DNA of 25,609 bases, from positions 1 through 25,609 of the forward strand of contig JBHJOG010000255.1 in the NCBI GenBank assembly GCA_050329975.1, written 5' to 3'. Origin of the DNA: CALKHQ01 sp050329975. GTDB taxonomy: Bacteria; Pseudomonadota; Alphaproteobacteria; CALKHQ01. A program made the translations under genes and the position numbers. Positions 15,542 to 23,256 of the stretch are shown piece after piece (position 1 is the first letter of the stretch; every line of letters begins with the position of its first letter). Under the pieces are notes generated by a model. The model had not been told where the DNA came from, did not search any database, and saw only the letters and a program-made list of their open reading frames with translations.

Positions 15542-16091
15542 TCGCCGCCTCCTGCGTTTCCGGCTTCGCGCGGCGGCCGAGAATGTCGCTGGTCTTCTTC
15601 GACCGCTTCGCAGCGACCTGACGCGGCGAAACCGAGTTGGCGAGACCGTCGAACGCCGCGCGGATCATGTTGTAGGGGTTGGAGGTCCCCAGCGACTTGG
15701 CGACCACGTCCTGCACGCCCAGGCTCTCGAACACGGCGCGCATCGGGCCGCCGGCGATGATCCCGGTACCGGGCGCAGCCGAACGCATGATCACCCGGCC
15801 GGCCCCGTAGTGGCCGTGGACGTCGTGATGAAGCGTGCGGCTCTCGCGCAGCGGGACCTTGATCATGTTCCGCTTGGCGGATTCCGTCGCCTTCCGGATC
15901 GCTTCGGGCACCTCGCGCGCCTTGCCGTGGCCGTGGCCGACCCGGCCGCGGCCGTCGCCGACCACCACCAGCGCGGCGAAGCCGAAGCGACGCCCGCCTT
16001 TCACCACCTTGGCGACGCGATTGATGCTGACCAGCTTTTCAACCAGTTCGCTGTCGCCGCCGCGCTCGCGCTCTTCCCTCGGTCTTGCCAT
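15534..16091 (-). CDS. rpsE: 30S ribosomal protein S5
   Basis: S5 lies at the back of the 30S near the mRNA entry and affects decoding accuracy; spectinomycin-resistance changes map to its N-terminal loop. The 185-residue product has VEKLVSINRVAKVVKGGRRFGFAALVVVGDG, the double-stranded-RNA-binding-like domain, then VGHGHGKAREVPEAI, AAPGTGIIAGGPMRAVFE and GTSNPYNMIRAAFDGL. The C-terminal 20 or so residues are a variable tail. It is separated from rplR by 59 bases. Confidence 0.98.
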   Translation of the reverse strand: MARPREERERGGDSELVEKLVSINRVAKVVKGGRRFGFAALVVVGDGRGRVGHGHGKAREVPEAIRKATESAKRNMIKVPLRESRTLHHDVHGHYGAGRVIMRSAAPGTGIIAGGPMRAVFESLGVQDVVAKSLGTSNPYNMIRAAFDGLANSVSPRQVAAKRSKKTSDILGRRAKPETQEAANG

Positions 16092-16150
16092 CAGTCTCGC
16101 TTCCGTTCGCTAGTACCGCCTCGAGCCACCTGTGCCCTGGCTCCGGACAA

Positions 16151-16519
16151 TCAGAACTGCAATCCGGCCTCACGGGCGGCATCGGCCAGCGCCTTCACCC
16201 GTCCGTGGAAGGCGTATCCGCCACGGTCGAACACCACGGTCGAGACGCCTGCCGCGATCGCGCGCTCGGCCAGCACCTTGCCGACCGCCGCTGCGGCCGC
16301 CTTGTCGCTGCCCTTGGACATGTCCGCACGCAGCTCTTTGTCAATCGACGACGCGCTGGCCAGCGTCACGCCGTTCAGATCGTCGATGACCTGCGCATGG
16401 ATGTGCTTGTTCGACCGGAAAACCGACAGCCGCGGCCGCCCGTTCGCGCGCGAACGGATGCGGAAGCGCGTGCGGCTCCTGCGCTTGTTGAACAGGCTTC
16501 TCGTGGTGCTTGCCATCAT
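16151..16519 (-). CDS. rplR: 50S ribosomal protein L18
   Basis: L18 binds 5S rRNA in the central protuberance. The 122-residue product has the basic N terminus NKRRSRTRFRIRSRANGRPRLSVFRSNKHIHAQVIDD, LASASSID, and the C-terminal VVFDRGGYAFHGRVKALADAAREAGLQF that is nearly universal. A second ATG immediately follows the first at 16516 and could also be used. It starts 8 bases after the rplF stop. Confidence 0.97.
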   Translation of the reverse strand: MMASTTRSLFNKRRSRTRFRIRSRANGRPRLSVFRSNKHIHAQVIDDLNGVTLASASSIDKELRADMSKGSDKAAAAAVGKVLAERAIAAGVSTVVFDRGGYAFHGRVKALADAAREAGLQF

Positions 16520-16527
16520 GCGGCCCC

Positions 16528-17061
16528 TTACTTCTTCTTACCTTCCTTGCGCAGGACGGTCTCGGTCCGATACTTGACGCCCTTGCCCTTGTAAGGCTCC
16601 GGCGGCCGGTAGCTCCGCAGCTCGGCCGCCACCTGGCCGACCCGTTGCCGGCTCGCGCCGGAGATCGCGATCGTCGTCGGCGTCTCGCACCGGATCGTCA
16701 GCCCCTCCGGGATCGGATAGAGCACCTCATGGCTGTAACCGAGCTGGAGTTGCAGGTTGTTGCCCTGCACCGCCGCACGGTAGCCGACGCCGACGATGTC
16801 CAGATGCACGGTGAAACCTTCCGAGACCCCGGTGACCATGTTCTTGATCAGCGCCCGGGTCGTACCCCACATGGCGCGCGCATGCTTGGAGTCATCGCGC
16901 GGGGACACGGTGATCTGGCCATTTGACTGCTCGACCAGGACTGCCTCGTTGAGGGGCATTTCCTGTACGCCGAGCTTGCCCTTTGCCGAAATCGCCTTCG
17001 CAGCCAGCGTCACCTCGACCCCGTTCGGCACCGGTACCGGCACTTTTCCTACCCGCGACAT
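16528..17061 (-). CDS. rplF: 50S ribosomal protein L6
   Basis: L6 lies near the sarcin-ricin loop at the factor-binding site. From the ATG at 17061 it is 177 residues, beginning MSRVGKVPVPVPNGVEVTLA, with two related alpha-beta halves. The second half contains GYSHEVLYPIPEGLTIRCETPTTIAISGASRQRVGQVAAELRSYRPPEPYKGKGVKY, the strongest family signature. A GAGGAG lies six bases before the ATG; longer in-frame starts run into the 82-base spacer after rpsH and have no support. Confidence 0.98.
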   Translation of the reverse strand: MSRVGKVPVPVPNGVEVTLAAKAISAKGKLGVQEMPLNEAVLVEQSNGQITVSPRDDSKHARAMWGTTRALIKNMVTGVSEGFTVHLDIVGVGYRAAVQGNNLQLQLGYSHEVLYPIPEGLTIRCETPTTIAISGASRQRVGQVAAELRSYRPPEPYKGKGVKYRTETVLRKEGKKK

Positions 17062-17143
17062 TCCACTCTCCTCAGCGACCGTCCCCGGTCCGCTCCGCTT
17101 GCTGTCCTGATCCCGGCCGCGATCCGGCCGGGCCGCCCCGAGC

Positions 17144-17542
17144 CTAGAACACCTGGCAAAGGACCTCGCCGCCGACATTGGCCGCACGCGCATCTCCATC
17201 GGAGATCACGCCGGTCGGCGTCGACAGGATCGATATTCCGAGCCCGCCATAGACGCGCGGCAGATCCTTGATCTTGGCGTAGACCCGACGTCCCGGTTTC
17301 GATACCCGCTTGATCTCACGGATCACCGGCTCGCCTTCGTGGTATTTCAACTCCACGGTGAAGCAGTCGATGCCCTGGCGGACATTGTATTCCGAATAGC
17401 CGCGAATGTAGCCCTCACGCTGAAGCACATCCAGCACCCGCCGCCGAAGGTTCGAGGCGGGGGTGTCGACCGTGTTCAGCCGCGCGCGCTGTCCATTACG
17501 GATGCGCGTCAGCATGTCACCCAGAGGGTCGCTCAGTACCAT
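17144..17542 (-). CDS. rpsH: 30S ribosomal protein S8
   Basis: S8 is a primary 16S rRNA binder in the central domain and, in E. coli, the translational repressor of the spc operon. The 132-residue product contains DPLGDMLTRIRNGQRA, VLDVLQREGYIRGY, RVSKPGRRVYAKIKDLPRVYGGLGISILSTPTGVISDGDARAANVGGEVLCQVF, whose ending is diagnostic. I did not find an obvious copy of the S8 rRNA target near rplE here, so regulation by S8 is untested. Confidence 0.98.
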   Translation of the reverse strand: MVLSDPLGDMLTRIRNGQRARLNTVDTPASNLRRRVLDVLQREGYIRGYSEYNVRQGIDCFTVELKYHEGEPVIREIKRVSKPGRRVYAKIKDLPRVYGGLGISILSTPTGVISDGDARAANVGGEVLCQVF

Positions 17543-17558
17543 GGAGCCAACTCTCCTT

Positions 17559-17864
17559 CTACCAGCTTGACTTGACCATGCCGGGAATCTGGCCGATCGA
17601 GGCGAGCTCGCGCAGCATGATCCGGCACAACTTGAACTTGCGGTAGTTGCCGCGCGGCCGGCCGGTGAGCTCGCACCGGTTGCGCACCCGCACCTGGGCC
17701 CCGTTGCGCGGCATCTCGGCGAGCTTCAGCACCGCCTGGAAGCGCTCTTCCGGAGTCAGCGACCGGTCACGCACCTTCGCGCGCAGAGCCACCCGCTTCG
17801 GCGCTTGCCGCTTCGCGCGCTCGATCCGCTGCTTGTTCTTTTCGATGGCGCTGGTTTTCGCCAT
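17559..17864 (-). CDS. rpsN: 30S ribosomal protein S14 (zinc-independent type)
   Basis: S14 is in the 30S head near the decoding site. The 101-residue product is the long form without zinc: only single cysteines are present (NRCELTG, KLCRI) and no CxxC pairs. Core motifs are NRCELTGRPRG and KFKLCRIMLRELASIGQIPGMVKSSW. It sits between rplE and rpsH with 16-18 base spacers. Confidence 0.97.
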   Translation of the reverse strand: MAKTSAIEKNKQRIERAKRQAPKRVALRAKVRDRSLTPEERFQAVLKLAEMPRNGAQVRVRNRCELTGRPRGNYRKFKLCRIMLRELASIGQIPGMVKSSW

Positions 17865-17882
17865 TGTCCGCCTCCATCCGCC

Positions 17883-18425
17883 TCAGTTGGTCAGCGGCAT
17901 GTTGAACGCCCGCAGCAGCGCGCGCGCTTCATCATCCGTCTTGGCCGTGGTGCAAATCACGATGTCCATCCCCCGGACCTGATCGACCGTGTCGTAATCG
18001 ATCTCCGGGAAGATGATCTGCTCCTTGAGCCCCATCGCGTAGTTGCCGCGCCCGTCGAAGCTCTTCTCGCTCAGCCCGCGGAAATCCCGTACCCGCGGCA
18101 GGGCGATGTTCACCAGCCGGTCGAGGAACTCGTACATCCGGGTGCCGCGCAGTGTGACCTTGGCGCCGATCGGCATCCCCTCGCGCAGCTTGAAGCCGGC
18201 GACCGACCTCTTCGCCTTCGTCGAGACCGCCCGCTGGCCGGCCAGCCTGGTCAGTTCCCCGACGGCCGCGGTCACCTTCTTCGAATCCTGCGTGCCTTCG
18301 CCGACGCCCATGTTGATCACGATCTTGTCCAGCCTCGGCGCCTGCATCAGGTTCTTGTAGCTGAAGTCGGCGACCAGCTTGGGACGGATCGTGTTCACGT
18401 AGAGCTCTTGCAGTCGTGCCGCCAT
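17883..18425 (-). CDS. rplE: 50S ribosomal protein L5
   Basis: L5 binds 5S rRNA and contacts the P-site tRNA elbow. The product is 180 residues from the ATG at 18425 (MAARLQELYVNTIRPKLVAD). It contains DKIVINMGVGEGTQDSK, GQRAVSTKAKRSVAGFKLREGMPIGAKVTLRG, RVRDFRGLSEKSFDGRGNYAMGLKEQIIFPEIDYD and a DIVICTTAKTDDEARALLRAF end. An in-frame TTG at 18440 overlaps the rplX stop and is less likely. Confidence 0.98.
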   Translation of the reverse strand: MAARLQELYVNTIRPKLVADFSYKNLMQAPRLDKIVINMGVGEGTQDSKKVTAAVGELTRLAGQRAVSTKAKRSVAGFKLREGMPIGAKVTLRGTRMYEFLDRLVNIALPRVRDFRGLSEKSFDGRGNYAMGLKEQIIFPEIDYDTVDQVRGMDIVICTTAKTDDEARALLRAFNMPLTN

Positions 18426-18436
18426 CGCTCGCCGCC

Positions 18437-18760
18437 TCAATTGTCGATGATTTCGCCGGACCGCTTGGCGAAACGGACCTTGCGGCCGTCCTCCAGCGTG
18501 CGCAGTCCGACACGGGTGGGTTGACTGGTCTTGGGATCGACGATCGCCACGTTCGAAATATGCAGCGCCGCCTCCTTCTCGATGATGCCGCCGGTGCTGC
18601 CCGCCGTCGGGCGCTGATGGCGCTTCACCATGTTGACCCCGGACACGAGGACGCGGTGGTTGTCGCGGTCTACGCGCACCACCTGGCCCTTCTTGCCCTT
18701 GTCGCGGCCGGTGGTCACCACCACCTGGTCGCCTTTCTTGATCTTGAACTTTTCGGCCAT
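18437..18760 (-). CDS. rplX: 50S ribosomal protein L24
   Basis: L24 initiates 50S assembly by binding the 5' end of 23S rRNA. From the ATG at 18760 it is 107 residues: MAEKFKIKKGDQVVVTTGRDKGKKGQVV is the KOW motif, followed by NMVKRHQRPTAGSTGGIIEKEAALHISNVAIVDPKT. The frame is open further upstream over rplN, but that is noise from the GC-rich sequence. It follows rplN by 26 bases and precedes rplE by 11. Confidence 0.97.
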   Translation of the reverse strand: MAEKFKIKKGDQVVVTTGRDKGKKGQVVRVDRDNHRVLVSGVNMVKRHQRPTAGSTGGIIEKEAALHISNVAIVDPKTSQPTRVGLRTLEDGRKVRFAKRSGEIIDN

Positions 18761-18786
18761 GATCCGTCGCTCTCCGTCCGATCCGC

Positions 18787-19155
18787 CTACAGCACTTCCG
18801 GCGCCAACGACACGATCCGCATGAAATTGCGGCCGCGCAGTTCGCGGGTCACCGGGCCGAAGATGCGGGTGCCGATCGGCTCGCCCTGCTTGTTGATCAA
18901 CACGGCGGCGTTGCGGTCGAACCGGATCACGCTGCCGTCGCCGCGGCGGATGTCGCTTGCCGTCCGCACGATGACCGCACGATGGACGTCGCCCTTCTTC
19001 ACCTTGCCGCGGGGGATCGCCTCCTTGACGCTGACGACGATGACGTCGCCGACGCCCGCATCGGTGCGCTTCGAGCCGCCCAGCACCTTGATGCACTGCA
19101 CCCGGCGGGCCCCCGAATTGTCGGCGACCTCCAGATTGGTTTGCATCTGGATCAT
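18787..19155 (-). CDS. rplN: 50S ribosomal protein L14
   Basis: L14 lies at the subunit interface and is the docking site of the silencing factor RsfS. The 122-residue product starts MIQMQTNLEVADNSGARRVQCIKVLGG and contains GDVIVVSVKEAIPRGKVKKGDVHRAVIVRT, RFDRNAAVLINKQGEPIGTRIFGPVTRELR and the end IVSLAPEVL. It is an unbroken, full-length family member, 27 bases after rpsQ. Confidence 0.98.
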   Translation of the reverse strand: MIQMQTNLEVADNSGARRVQCIKVLGGSKRTDAGVGDVIVVSVKEAIPRGKVKKGDVHRAVIVRTASDIRRGDGSVIRFDRNAAVLINKQGEPIGTRIFGPVTRELRGRNFMRIVSLAPEVL

Positions 19156-19182
19156 CGGTTAAGCCTCCACCCGGACCTGCTG

Positions 19183-19419
19183 TCAGGCCTCATCGAAAAT
19201 CACTTCCCAGCACTTGTTCTTCGACAAGGGCCGGCACTCGCGGATCCGCACGCTATCGCCCTCGGCACACCGGTTCTCCGGGTCGTGCGCGGCGTACTTC
19301 TTCGAGCGGCTGATGAACTTCTTGTACATCGGATGCATCACGCGGCGCTCGACCTTGACGGAGACCGTCTTGTCGCCGGAGCGCTTCACAACCACACCCT
19401 GCATTACTCGTTTCGGCAT
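19183..19419 (-). CDS. rpsQ: 30S ribosomal protein S17
   Basis: S17 binds the 5' domain of 16S rRNA and is an OB-fold protein. The 78-residue product starts MPKRVMQGVVVKRSGDKTVSVKVERRVMHPMYKKFISRSKKYAAHD, then DSVRIRECRPLSKNKCWEV. Length and motifs are normal. It begins 10 bases after rpmC. Confidence 0.97.
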   Translation of the reverse strand: MPKRVMQGVVVKRSGDKTVSVKVERRVMHPMYKKFISRSKKYAAHDPENRCAEGDSVRIRECRPLSKNKCWEVIFDEA

Positions 19420-19429
19420 CGATCGCTCC

Positions 19430-19630
19430 TCAGCCCTCGGCGCTCGCCTTGCGGCTGCCCAGCAATGTCTTGATCCGCGCGATGTCGCGGCGGACGACCC
19501 GGACGCGCGCAGTATTCTCCAGCTGCCCGCTCGCCTTCTGAAAACGCAGGTTGAACTGCTCCTTCTGCCGGTCGCCCAGCAGCCCGATCAGCTCGTCCCG
19601 CGACTTGCCCTTCAAGTCCTCGTTCTTCAT
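19430..19630 (-). CDS. rpmC: 50S ribosomal protein L29
   Basis: L29 lies beside L23 at the tunnel exit. The 66-residue product is recognisable from KGKSRDELIGLLGDRQKEQFNLRFQKASGQLENTARVRVVRRDIARIKTLL, a two-helix hairpin. It starts 5 bases after the rplP stop. Confidence 0.96.
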   Translation of the reverse strand: MKNEDLKGKSRDELIGLLGDRQKEQFNLRFQKASGQLENTARVRVVRRDIARIKTLLGSRKASAEG

Positions 19631-19635
19631 CTCGC

Positions 19636-20055
19636 TCAGGCCTCCACCGCCAGGCGGCTGACGATCCGGGTCCGGATCGGCAGCTTCGCCGCCGCGAGCG
19701 ACAGCGCGCGATGCGCGATCTCCTCGGAGACGCCGTCGATCTCGAACATTATCCGGCCGGGCGCGACCCGCGCCGCCCAGAACTCCGGGGTGCCCTTGCC
19801 CTTGCCCTGCCGGACTTCGGCCGGTTTCTGGCTGACCGGCACGTCCGGGAAGATGCGGATCCAGACCTTGCCGGCACGCTTCATATGACGGGTCATCGCC
19901 CGCCGCGCAGCCTCGATCTGGCGCGCAGTCACCCGATCCGGGGTCATCGCCTTCAAGCCGTAGGATCCGAAATTCAAAGTGAAGCCGCCCTTGGCGTTCC
20001 CATGAATCCGGCCCTTGTGAGCCTTGCGGTACTTGGTCCGCTTCGGAGACAGCAT
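19636..20055 (-). CDS. rplP: 50S ribosomal protein L16
   Basis: L16 contacts the A-site tRNA acceptor arm on the 50S. The 139-residue product begins MLSPKRTKYRKAHKGRIHGNAKGG and contains FGSYGLKAMTPDRVTARQIEAARRAMTRHMKRAGKVWIRIFPDVPVSQKPAEVRQGKGKGTPEFWAARV and ALSLAAAKLPIRTRIV, which are hallmark segments. Length is normal (136-140). It follows rpsC by 33 bases. Confidence 0.98.
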   Translation of the reverse strand: MLSPKRTKYRKAHKGRIHGNAKGGFTLNFGSYGLKAMTPDRVTARQIEAARRAMTRHMKRAGKVWIRIFPDVPVSQKPAEVRQGKGKGTPEFWAARVAPGRIMFEIDGVSEEIAHRALSLAAAKLPIRTRIVSRLAVEA

Positions 20056-20088
20056 CTTCGCCTCGCCTCGCTATCCGTGTCTTTGGGC

Positions 20089-20772
20089 TCAGCGGCCCAT
20101 ATGGGGCTGCTGTTCGCCCATCCGCTTGTCCGCCGCCATCGGGTCATGGGCCATGATCTCGCCCTTGTAGACCCAGACCTTGACCCCGCAGACGCCGTAG
20201 GTCGTGCGCGCCTCGGCCGTGCCGTAGTCGACGTCGCCGCGCAGGGTATGCAGCGGTACCCGGCCCTCGCGGTAGGTTTCCGACCGCGCGATCTCGGCGC
20301 CGCCGAGCCGACCGGCGCATTCGATGCGGATCCCCTGAGCGCCGAGCCGCATCGCCGACTGCAGCGCGCGCTTCATCGCCCGGCGGAACGCGACCCGCCG
20401 CTCGAGCTGCTGCGCGATATTCTCTGCGATCAGCTTCGCCTCGGTCTCCGTCTTGCGGATCTCGATGATGTTCAGGTTCACGTCCGACTTGGTCATCTGC
20501 ATCAGGCTCTGGCGCAGCTTTTCGATGTCCGCGCCCTTCTTGCCGATGACGACGCCGGGACGCGCGGTGTGGATCGTCACCCGCGCCTTCTTCGCCGGCC
20601 GCTCGATGGTGATCTTGCTGATACCGGCCTGCGACAGCCGCTTCTCCAGATACTTGCGCAGCCGGATGTCCTCATGCAGCAGCGCTGCATAGTCACTGTC
20701 GGCATACCAGCGCGAATCCCAGGTCCGGTTGATTCCGAGCCTCAGTCCGATCGGATTGACCTTCTGGCCCAT
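20089..20772 (-). CDS. rpsC: 30S ribosomal protein S3
   Basis: S3 lines the mRNA entry channel of the 30S. The 227-residue product starts MGQKVNPIGLRLGINRTWDSRWYAD. It has the type-2 KH domain (about 39-108; IERPAKKARVTIHTARPGVVIGKKGADIEKLR) and the C-terminal domain with RRVAFRRAMKRALQSAMRLGAQGIRIECAGRLGGAEIARSE and YGVCGVKVWVYKGE. Its ATG shares one base with the rplV stop (TGATG), indicating coupling. Confidence 0.98.
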   Translation of the reverse strand: MGQKVNPIGLRLGINRTWDSRWYADSDYAALLHEDIRLRKYLEKRLSQAGISKITIERPAKKARVTIHTARPGVVIGKKGADIEKLRQSLMQMTKSDVNLNIIEIRKTETEAKLIAENIAQQLERRVAFRRAMKRALQSAMRLGAQGIRIECAGRLGGAEIARSETYREGRVPLHTLRGDVDYGTAEARTTYGVCGVKVWVYKGEIMAHDPMAADKRMGEQQPHMGR

Positions 20773-21155
20773 CAGGCCGCCTCCTCGACTTGTTCGCGCA
20801 CGACGATCGTCAACTGGGAGAACGGCTTCACGATCCGGCCGACACGCCCGCGGGCGCGCGGTCGGAACCGCTTCATCACCAGGTCCTTGCCGACACTCGC
20901 CTCCGCCACGACCAGCTGATCGACATCCAGCTGATGGTTGTTCTCCGCATTGGCGATCGCCGACTGCAGCGCCTTCTTGACGTCGCCGGAGATCCGGCGC
21001 GGCGAGAAGGTCAGCGCAGCGAGCGCATCCTGGGCCTTCATGCCCCGGATCATGCTGGCCACCAGATTGAGCTTCTGCGGGCTGACCCGCAGCTTGGTGA
21101 CCTTGGCCATTGCCTCGGTCTCGCCCAATCGGCGCTCGTTTGCCGGCTTGCCCAT
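20772..21155 (-). CDS. rplV: 50S ribosomal protein L22
   Basis: L22 sends a beta hairpin into the exit tunnel wall. The 127-residue product contains LRVSPQKLNLVASMIRGMKAQDALAAL, RRISGDVKKALQSAIANAENNHQLD and MKRFRPRARGRVGRIVKPFSQLTIVVRE. The ATG at 21155, 2 bases after the rpsS stop, gives the N terminus MGKPANERRLGETEA that fits alphaproteobacterial L22; an internal ATG at 21110 would remove it. Confidence 0.97.
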   Translation of the reverse strand: MGKPANERRLGETEAMAKVTKLRVSPQKLNLVASMIRGMKAQDALAALTFSPRRISGDVKKALQSAIANAENNHQLDVDQLVVAEASVGKDLVMKRFRPRARGRVGRIVKPFSQLTIVVREQVEEAA

Positions 21156-21157
21156 CC

Positions 21158-21436
21158 CTACTTCCTCTTCGCCTTCTTGTCGGCCGCGTGGCCGTAGTAG
21201 GTGCGGGTCGGCGAGAACTCGCCGAACTTGTGACCGACCATGTTTTCCGTCACCAGCACCGGCAGGAACTTCTGCCCATTGTGGACGCCGAAGGTCAGCC
21301 CCACGAACTGCGGCAGGATGGTCGACCGCCGCGACCAGATCTTGATGATCTCGTTGCGGCCCGATTCGCGGACCTTCTCTGCCTTCTTCAGCAGATAGCC
21401 ATCGACAAACGGGCCCTTCCAGACCGAACGCGCCAC
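21158..21436 (-). CDS. rpsS: 30S ribosomal protein S19
   Basis: S19 forms a complex with S13 in the 30S head. The 92-residue product begins MARSVWKGPFVDGYLLKKAEK and contains IKIWSRRSTILPQFVGLTFGVHNGQKFLPVLVTENMVGHKFGEFSPTRTYYGHAADKKAKRK. Length and ending are standard. It begins 13 bases after rplB. Confidence 0.98.
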   Translation of the reverse strand: MARSVWKGPFVDGYLLKKAEKVRESGRNEIIKIWSRRSTILPQFVGLTFGVHNGQKFLPVLVTENMVGHKFGEFSPTRTYYGHAADKKAKRK

Positions 21437-21449
21437 AGGTTCGTCTCCT

Positions 21450-22280
21450 TTACTTGCGCGCGCGCCGGCGACGGACGACGAATTTGTCGGTCGCCTTGTT
21501 GCTGCGCGTTCTCTTGCCCTTGGTCGGCTTGCCCCACGGCGACACCGGATGACGTCCGCCGCTGGTGCGGCCTTCGCCGCCGCCGTGCGGATGGTCGATC
21601 GGGTTCATGGCGACGCCACGCACCGAAGGCCGCTTACCGAGCCAGCGCTTGCGGCCGGCCTTGCCGAGCTTGATGTTGCTCTGGTCCGGGTTCGACACCG
21701 CACCGATCGTCGCCATGCACTCGCCGCGCACCAGCCGAACCTCGCCCGAGGAGAGCTTCAGCTGGGCGTAACCGGTGTCGCGTCCCACCAGCTGCACGTA
21801 GGTGCCCGCCGACCGCGCAATCTGCCCGCCCTTGCCGGCCTTCAGCTCCACGTTGTGGACGATGGTGCCGACCGGGATGCTGTTCAGCGGCATCGCGTTG
21901 CCGGGCTTGACGTCGACCCGCGCTCCGGACACCACCTTGTCGCCGGGCCCGAGCCGCTGCGGCGCCAGGATGTAGCTCTGGGTGCCGTCCTCGTAGCGGA
22001 TCAGCGCGATGAACGCGGTGCGGTTCGGATCATATTCCAGCCGCTCGACGGTCGCGACCTGATCGAAGGTGCGACGCTTGAAATCCACCTGGCGGTACAG
22101 CCGCTTGTGGCCGCCGCCAATGCGGCGCGCGGTCAGCCGGCCCCGGTTGTTGCGCCCGCCCTTCTTGGTCAGGCCCTCGGTCAGGCCCTTGACCGGGTCG
22201 CCCTTGTGCAGCGCGGACCGATCGACGAGGACCAGCTGGCGCTGGCCCGGGGTCGTCGGATTGTATTTCTTGAGTGCCAT
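21450..22280 (-). CDS. rplB: 50S ribosomal protein L2
   Basis: L2 is a primary 23S rRNA binder needed for subunit association and peptidyl-transferase activity. The 276-residue product has MALKKYNPTTPGQRQL, GRNNRGRLTARRIGGGHKRLYRQVDFKR, an OB-fold/SH3-like core, and the C-terminal MNPIDHPHGGGEGRTSGGRHPVSPWGKPTKGKRTR, where the first His of HPHGGG is at about 230, equivalent to the essential E. coli His229. It starts 21 bases after rplW. Confidence 0.98.
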   Translation of the reverse strand: MALKKYNPTTPGQRQLVLVDRSALHKGDPVKGLTEGLTKKGGRNNRGRLTARRIGGGHKRLYRQVDFKRRTFDQVATVERLEYDPNRTAFIALIRYEDGTQSYILAPQRLGPGDKVVSGARVDVKPGNAMPLNSIPVGTIVHNVELKAGKGGQIARSAGTYVQLVGRDTGYAQLKLSSGEVRLVRGECMATIGAVSNPDQSNIKLGKAGRKRWLGKRPSVRGVAMNPIDHPHGGGEGRTSGGRHPVSPWGKPTKGKRTRSNKATDKFVVRRRRARK

Positions 22281-22301
22281 CTGCGCCTCGCTCCGTCCGG
22301 C

Positions 22302-22622
22302 CTAGATGCCGGTCGTGACGTCGATCGACTGGCCTTCGGCCAGGGTCACGACGGCTTTCTTGCTGTCTGCGCGCCGGCCGGGCTTGCCCCGCCAACGCTT
22401 GATCTTGCCCTTCTGCCGGAGCGTGTTGACCGCGGTCACCTGCACGTCGAACAGTTGCTCGATCGCCTGTTTGATCTCCGGCTTGGTCGCATCCAGCGAG
22501 ACCTTGAAGGTGACCTGGCCGTTCTCGGACCCCTTGGTCGCCTTCTCGGTGATGACCGGCCCGCGGATGATCGCATACATCCGCTCCCGGCTGACGCTCA
22601 CCTTGCGATGGTAGCGGCTCAT
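22302..22622 (-). CDS. rplW: 50S ribosomal protein L23
   Basis: L23 docks trigger factor and SRP at the tunnel exit. The 106-residue product contains MYAIIRGPVITEKATKGSENGQVTFKVSLDATKPEIKQAIEQLFDVQVTAVNTLRQKGKIKRWRGKPGRRADSKKAVVTL, the full family core. Two adjacent ATGs (22625 and 22622) overlap the rplD stop in ATGATGA; I list the second, but the first would only add one Met. The same frame is open well upstream, which is shadow over rplD. Confidence 0.97.
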   Translation of the reverse strand: MSRYHRKVSVSRERMYAIIRGPVITEKATKGSENGQVTFKVSLDATKPEIKQAIEQLFDVQVTAVNTLRQKGKIKRWRGKPGRRADSKKAVVTLAEGQSIDVTTGI

Positions 22623-23245
22623 CATGATGCAAGTCTTTCGCTCAGGGCGGCGACACCGGCGCGGGTCAGCACCAGGGTGTCGCGGCGCAGGATGTCGTAG
22701 ACGTTGGCGCCCTGGCTCGGCAGCACGTCGATACCGACGATGTTGGCCGCCGCACGCTGGAAGTTGTCGTCCGGCGTCGCGCCATCGATGATCAGCGCAC
22801 CTTTCAGGCCGAGCTTGGCAAGCTTGGCGGCGAGCGGCGCCGTCCGCGGCTCGGCGAGCGTCACGTTGTCCAGGATCAGCAGCTGGCCCTCGGCCGCCTT
22901 GGCGGAGAGCGCGCACATCAGCCCGAGCCGGCGCACCTTCTTCTGCAGCTTGTGGGCGTGGTCGCGCACCACCGGCCCATGTGTCTGGCCGCCGCCGATG
23001 AAGATGTTGCTGCGCCGCGAGCCGTGCCGCGCGCCGCCGCCGCCCTTCTGCCGGCCGAACTTCTTGCCGGTGCGGGCGATCTCCGAGCGACCCTTGACCT
23101 TGTGAGTGCCGGCGCGGCGCTTGGCGAGCTGCCAGTTCACCACCCGGGCCAGGATGTCCCGGCGCACGGGCACGGCGAAGATATCGTCCGGAAGGTCGAT
23201 ATCGCCGGCATCGGCCGCGTCCAGGTTGACGACTTTCAGCTTCAT
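22622..23245 (-). CDS. rplD: 50S ribosomal protein L4
   Basis: L4 has a globular rRNA-binding domain and a loop reaching the exit tunnel; in E. coli it also represses the S10 operon, though no S10 leader is visible here because tuf precedes rpsJ by only 72 bases. The 207-residue product starts MKLKVVNLDAADAGDIDLPD. The extended loop is RAGTHKVKGRSEIARTGKKFGRQKGGGGARHGSRRSNIFIGGGQTHGP (about 49-96). It starts 11 bases after the rplC stop. Confidence 0.98.
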   Translation of the reverse strand: MKLKVVNLDAADAGDIDLPDDIFAVPVRRDILARVVNWQLAKRRAGTHKVKGRSEIARTGKKFGRQKGGGGARHGSRRSNIFIGGGQTHGPVVRDHAHKLQKKVRRLGLMCALSAKAAEGQLLILDNVTLAEPRTAPLAAKLAKLGLKGALIIDGATPDDNFQRAAANIVGIDVLPSQGANVYDILRRDTLVLTRAGVAALSERLAS

Positions 23246-23256
23246 CGCCTGCGTCC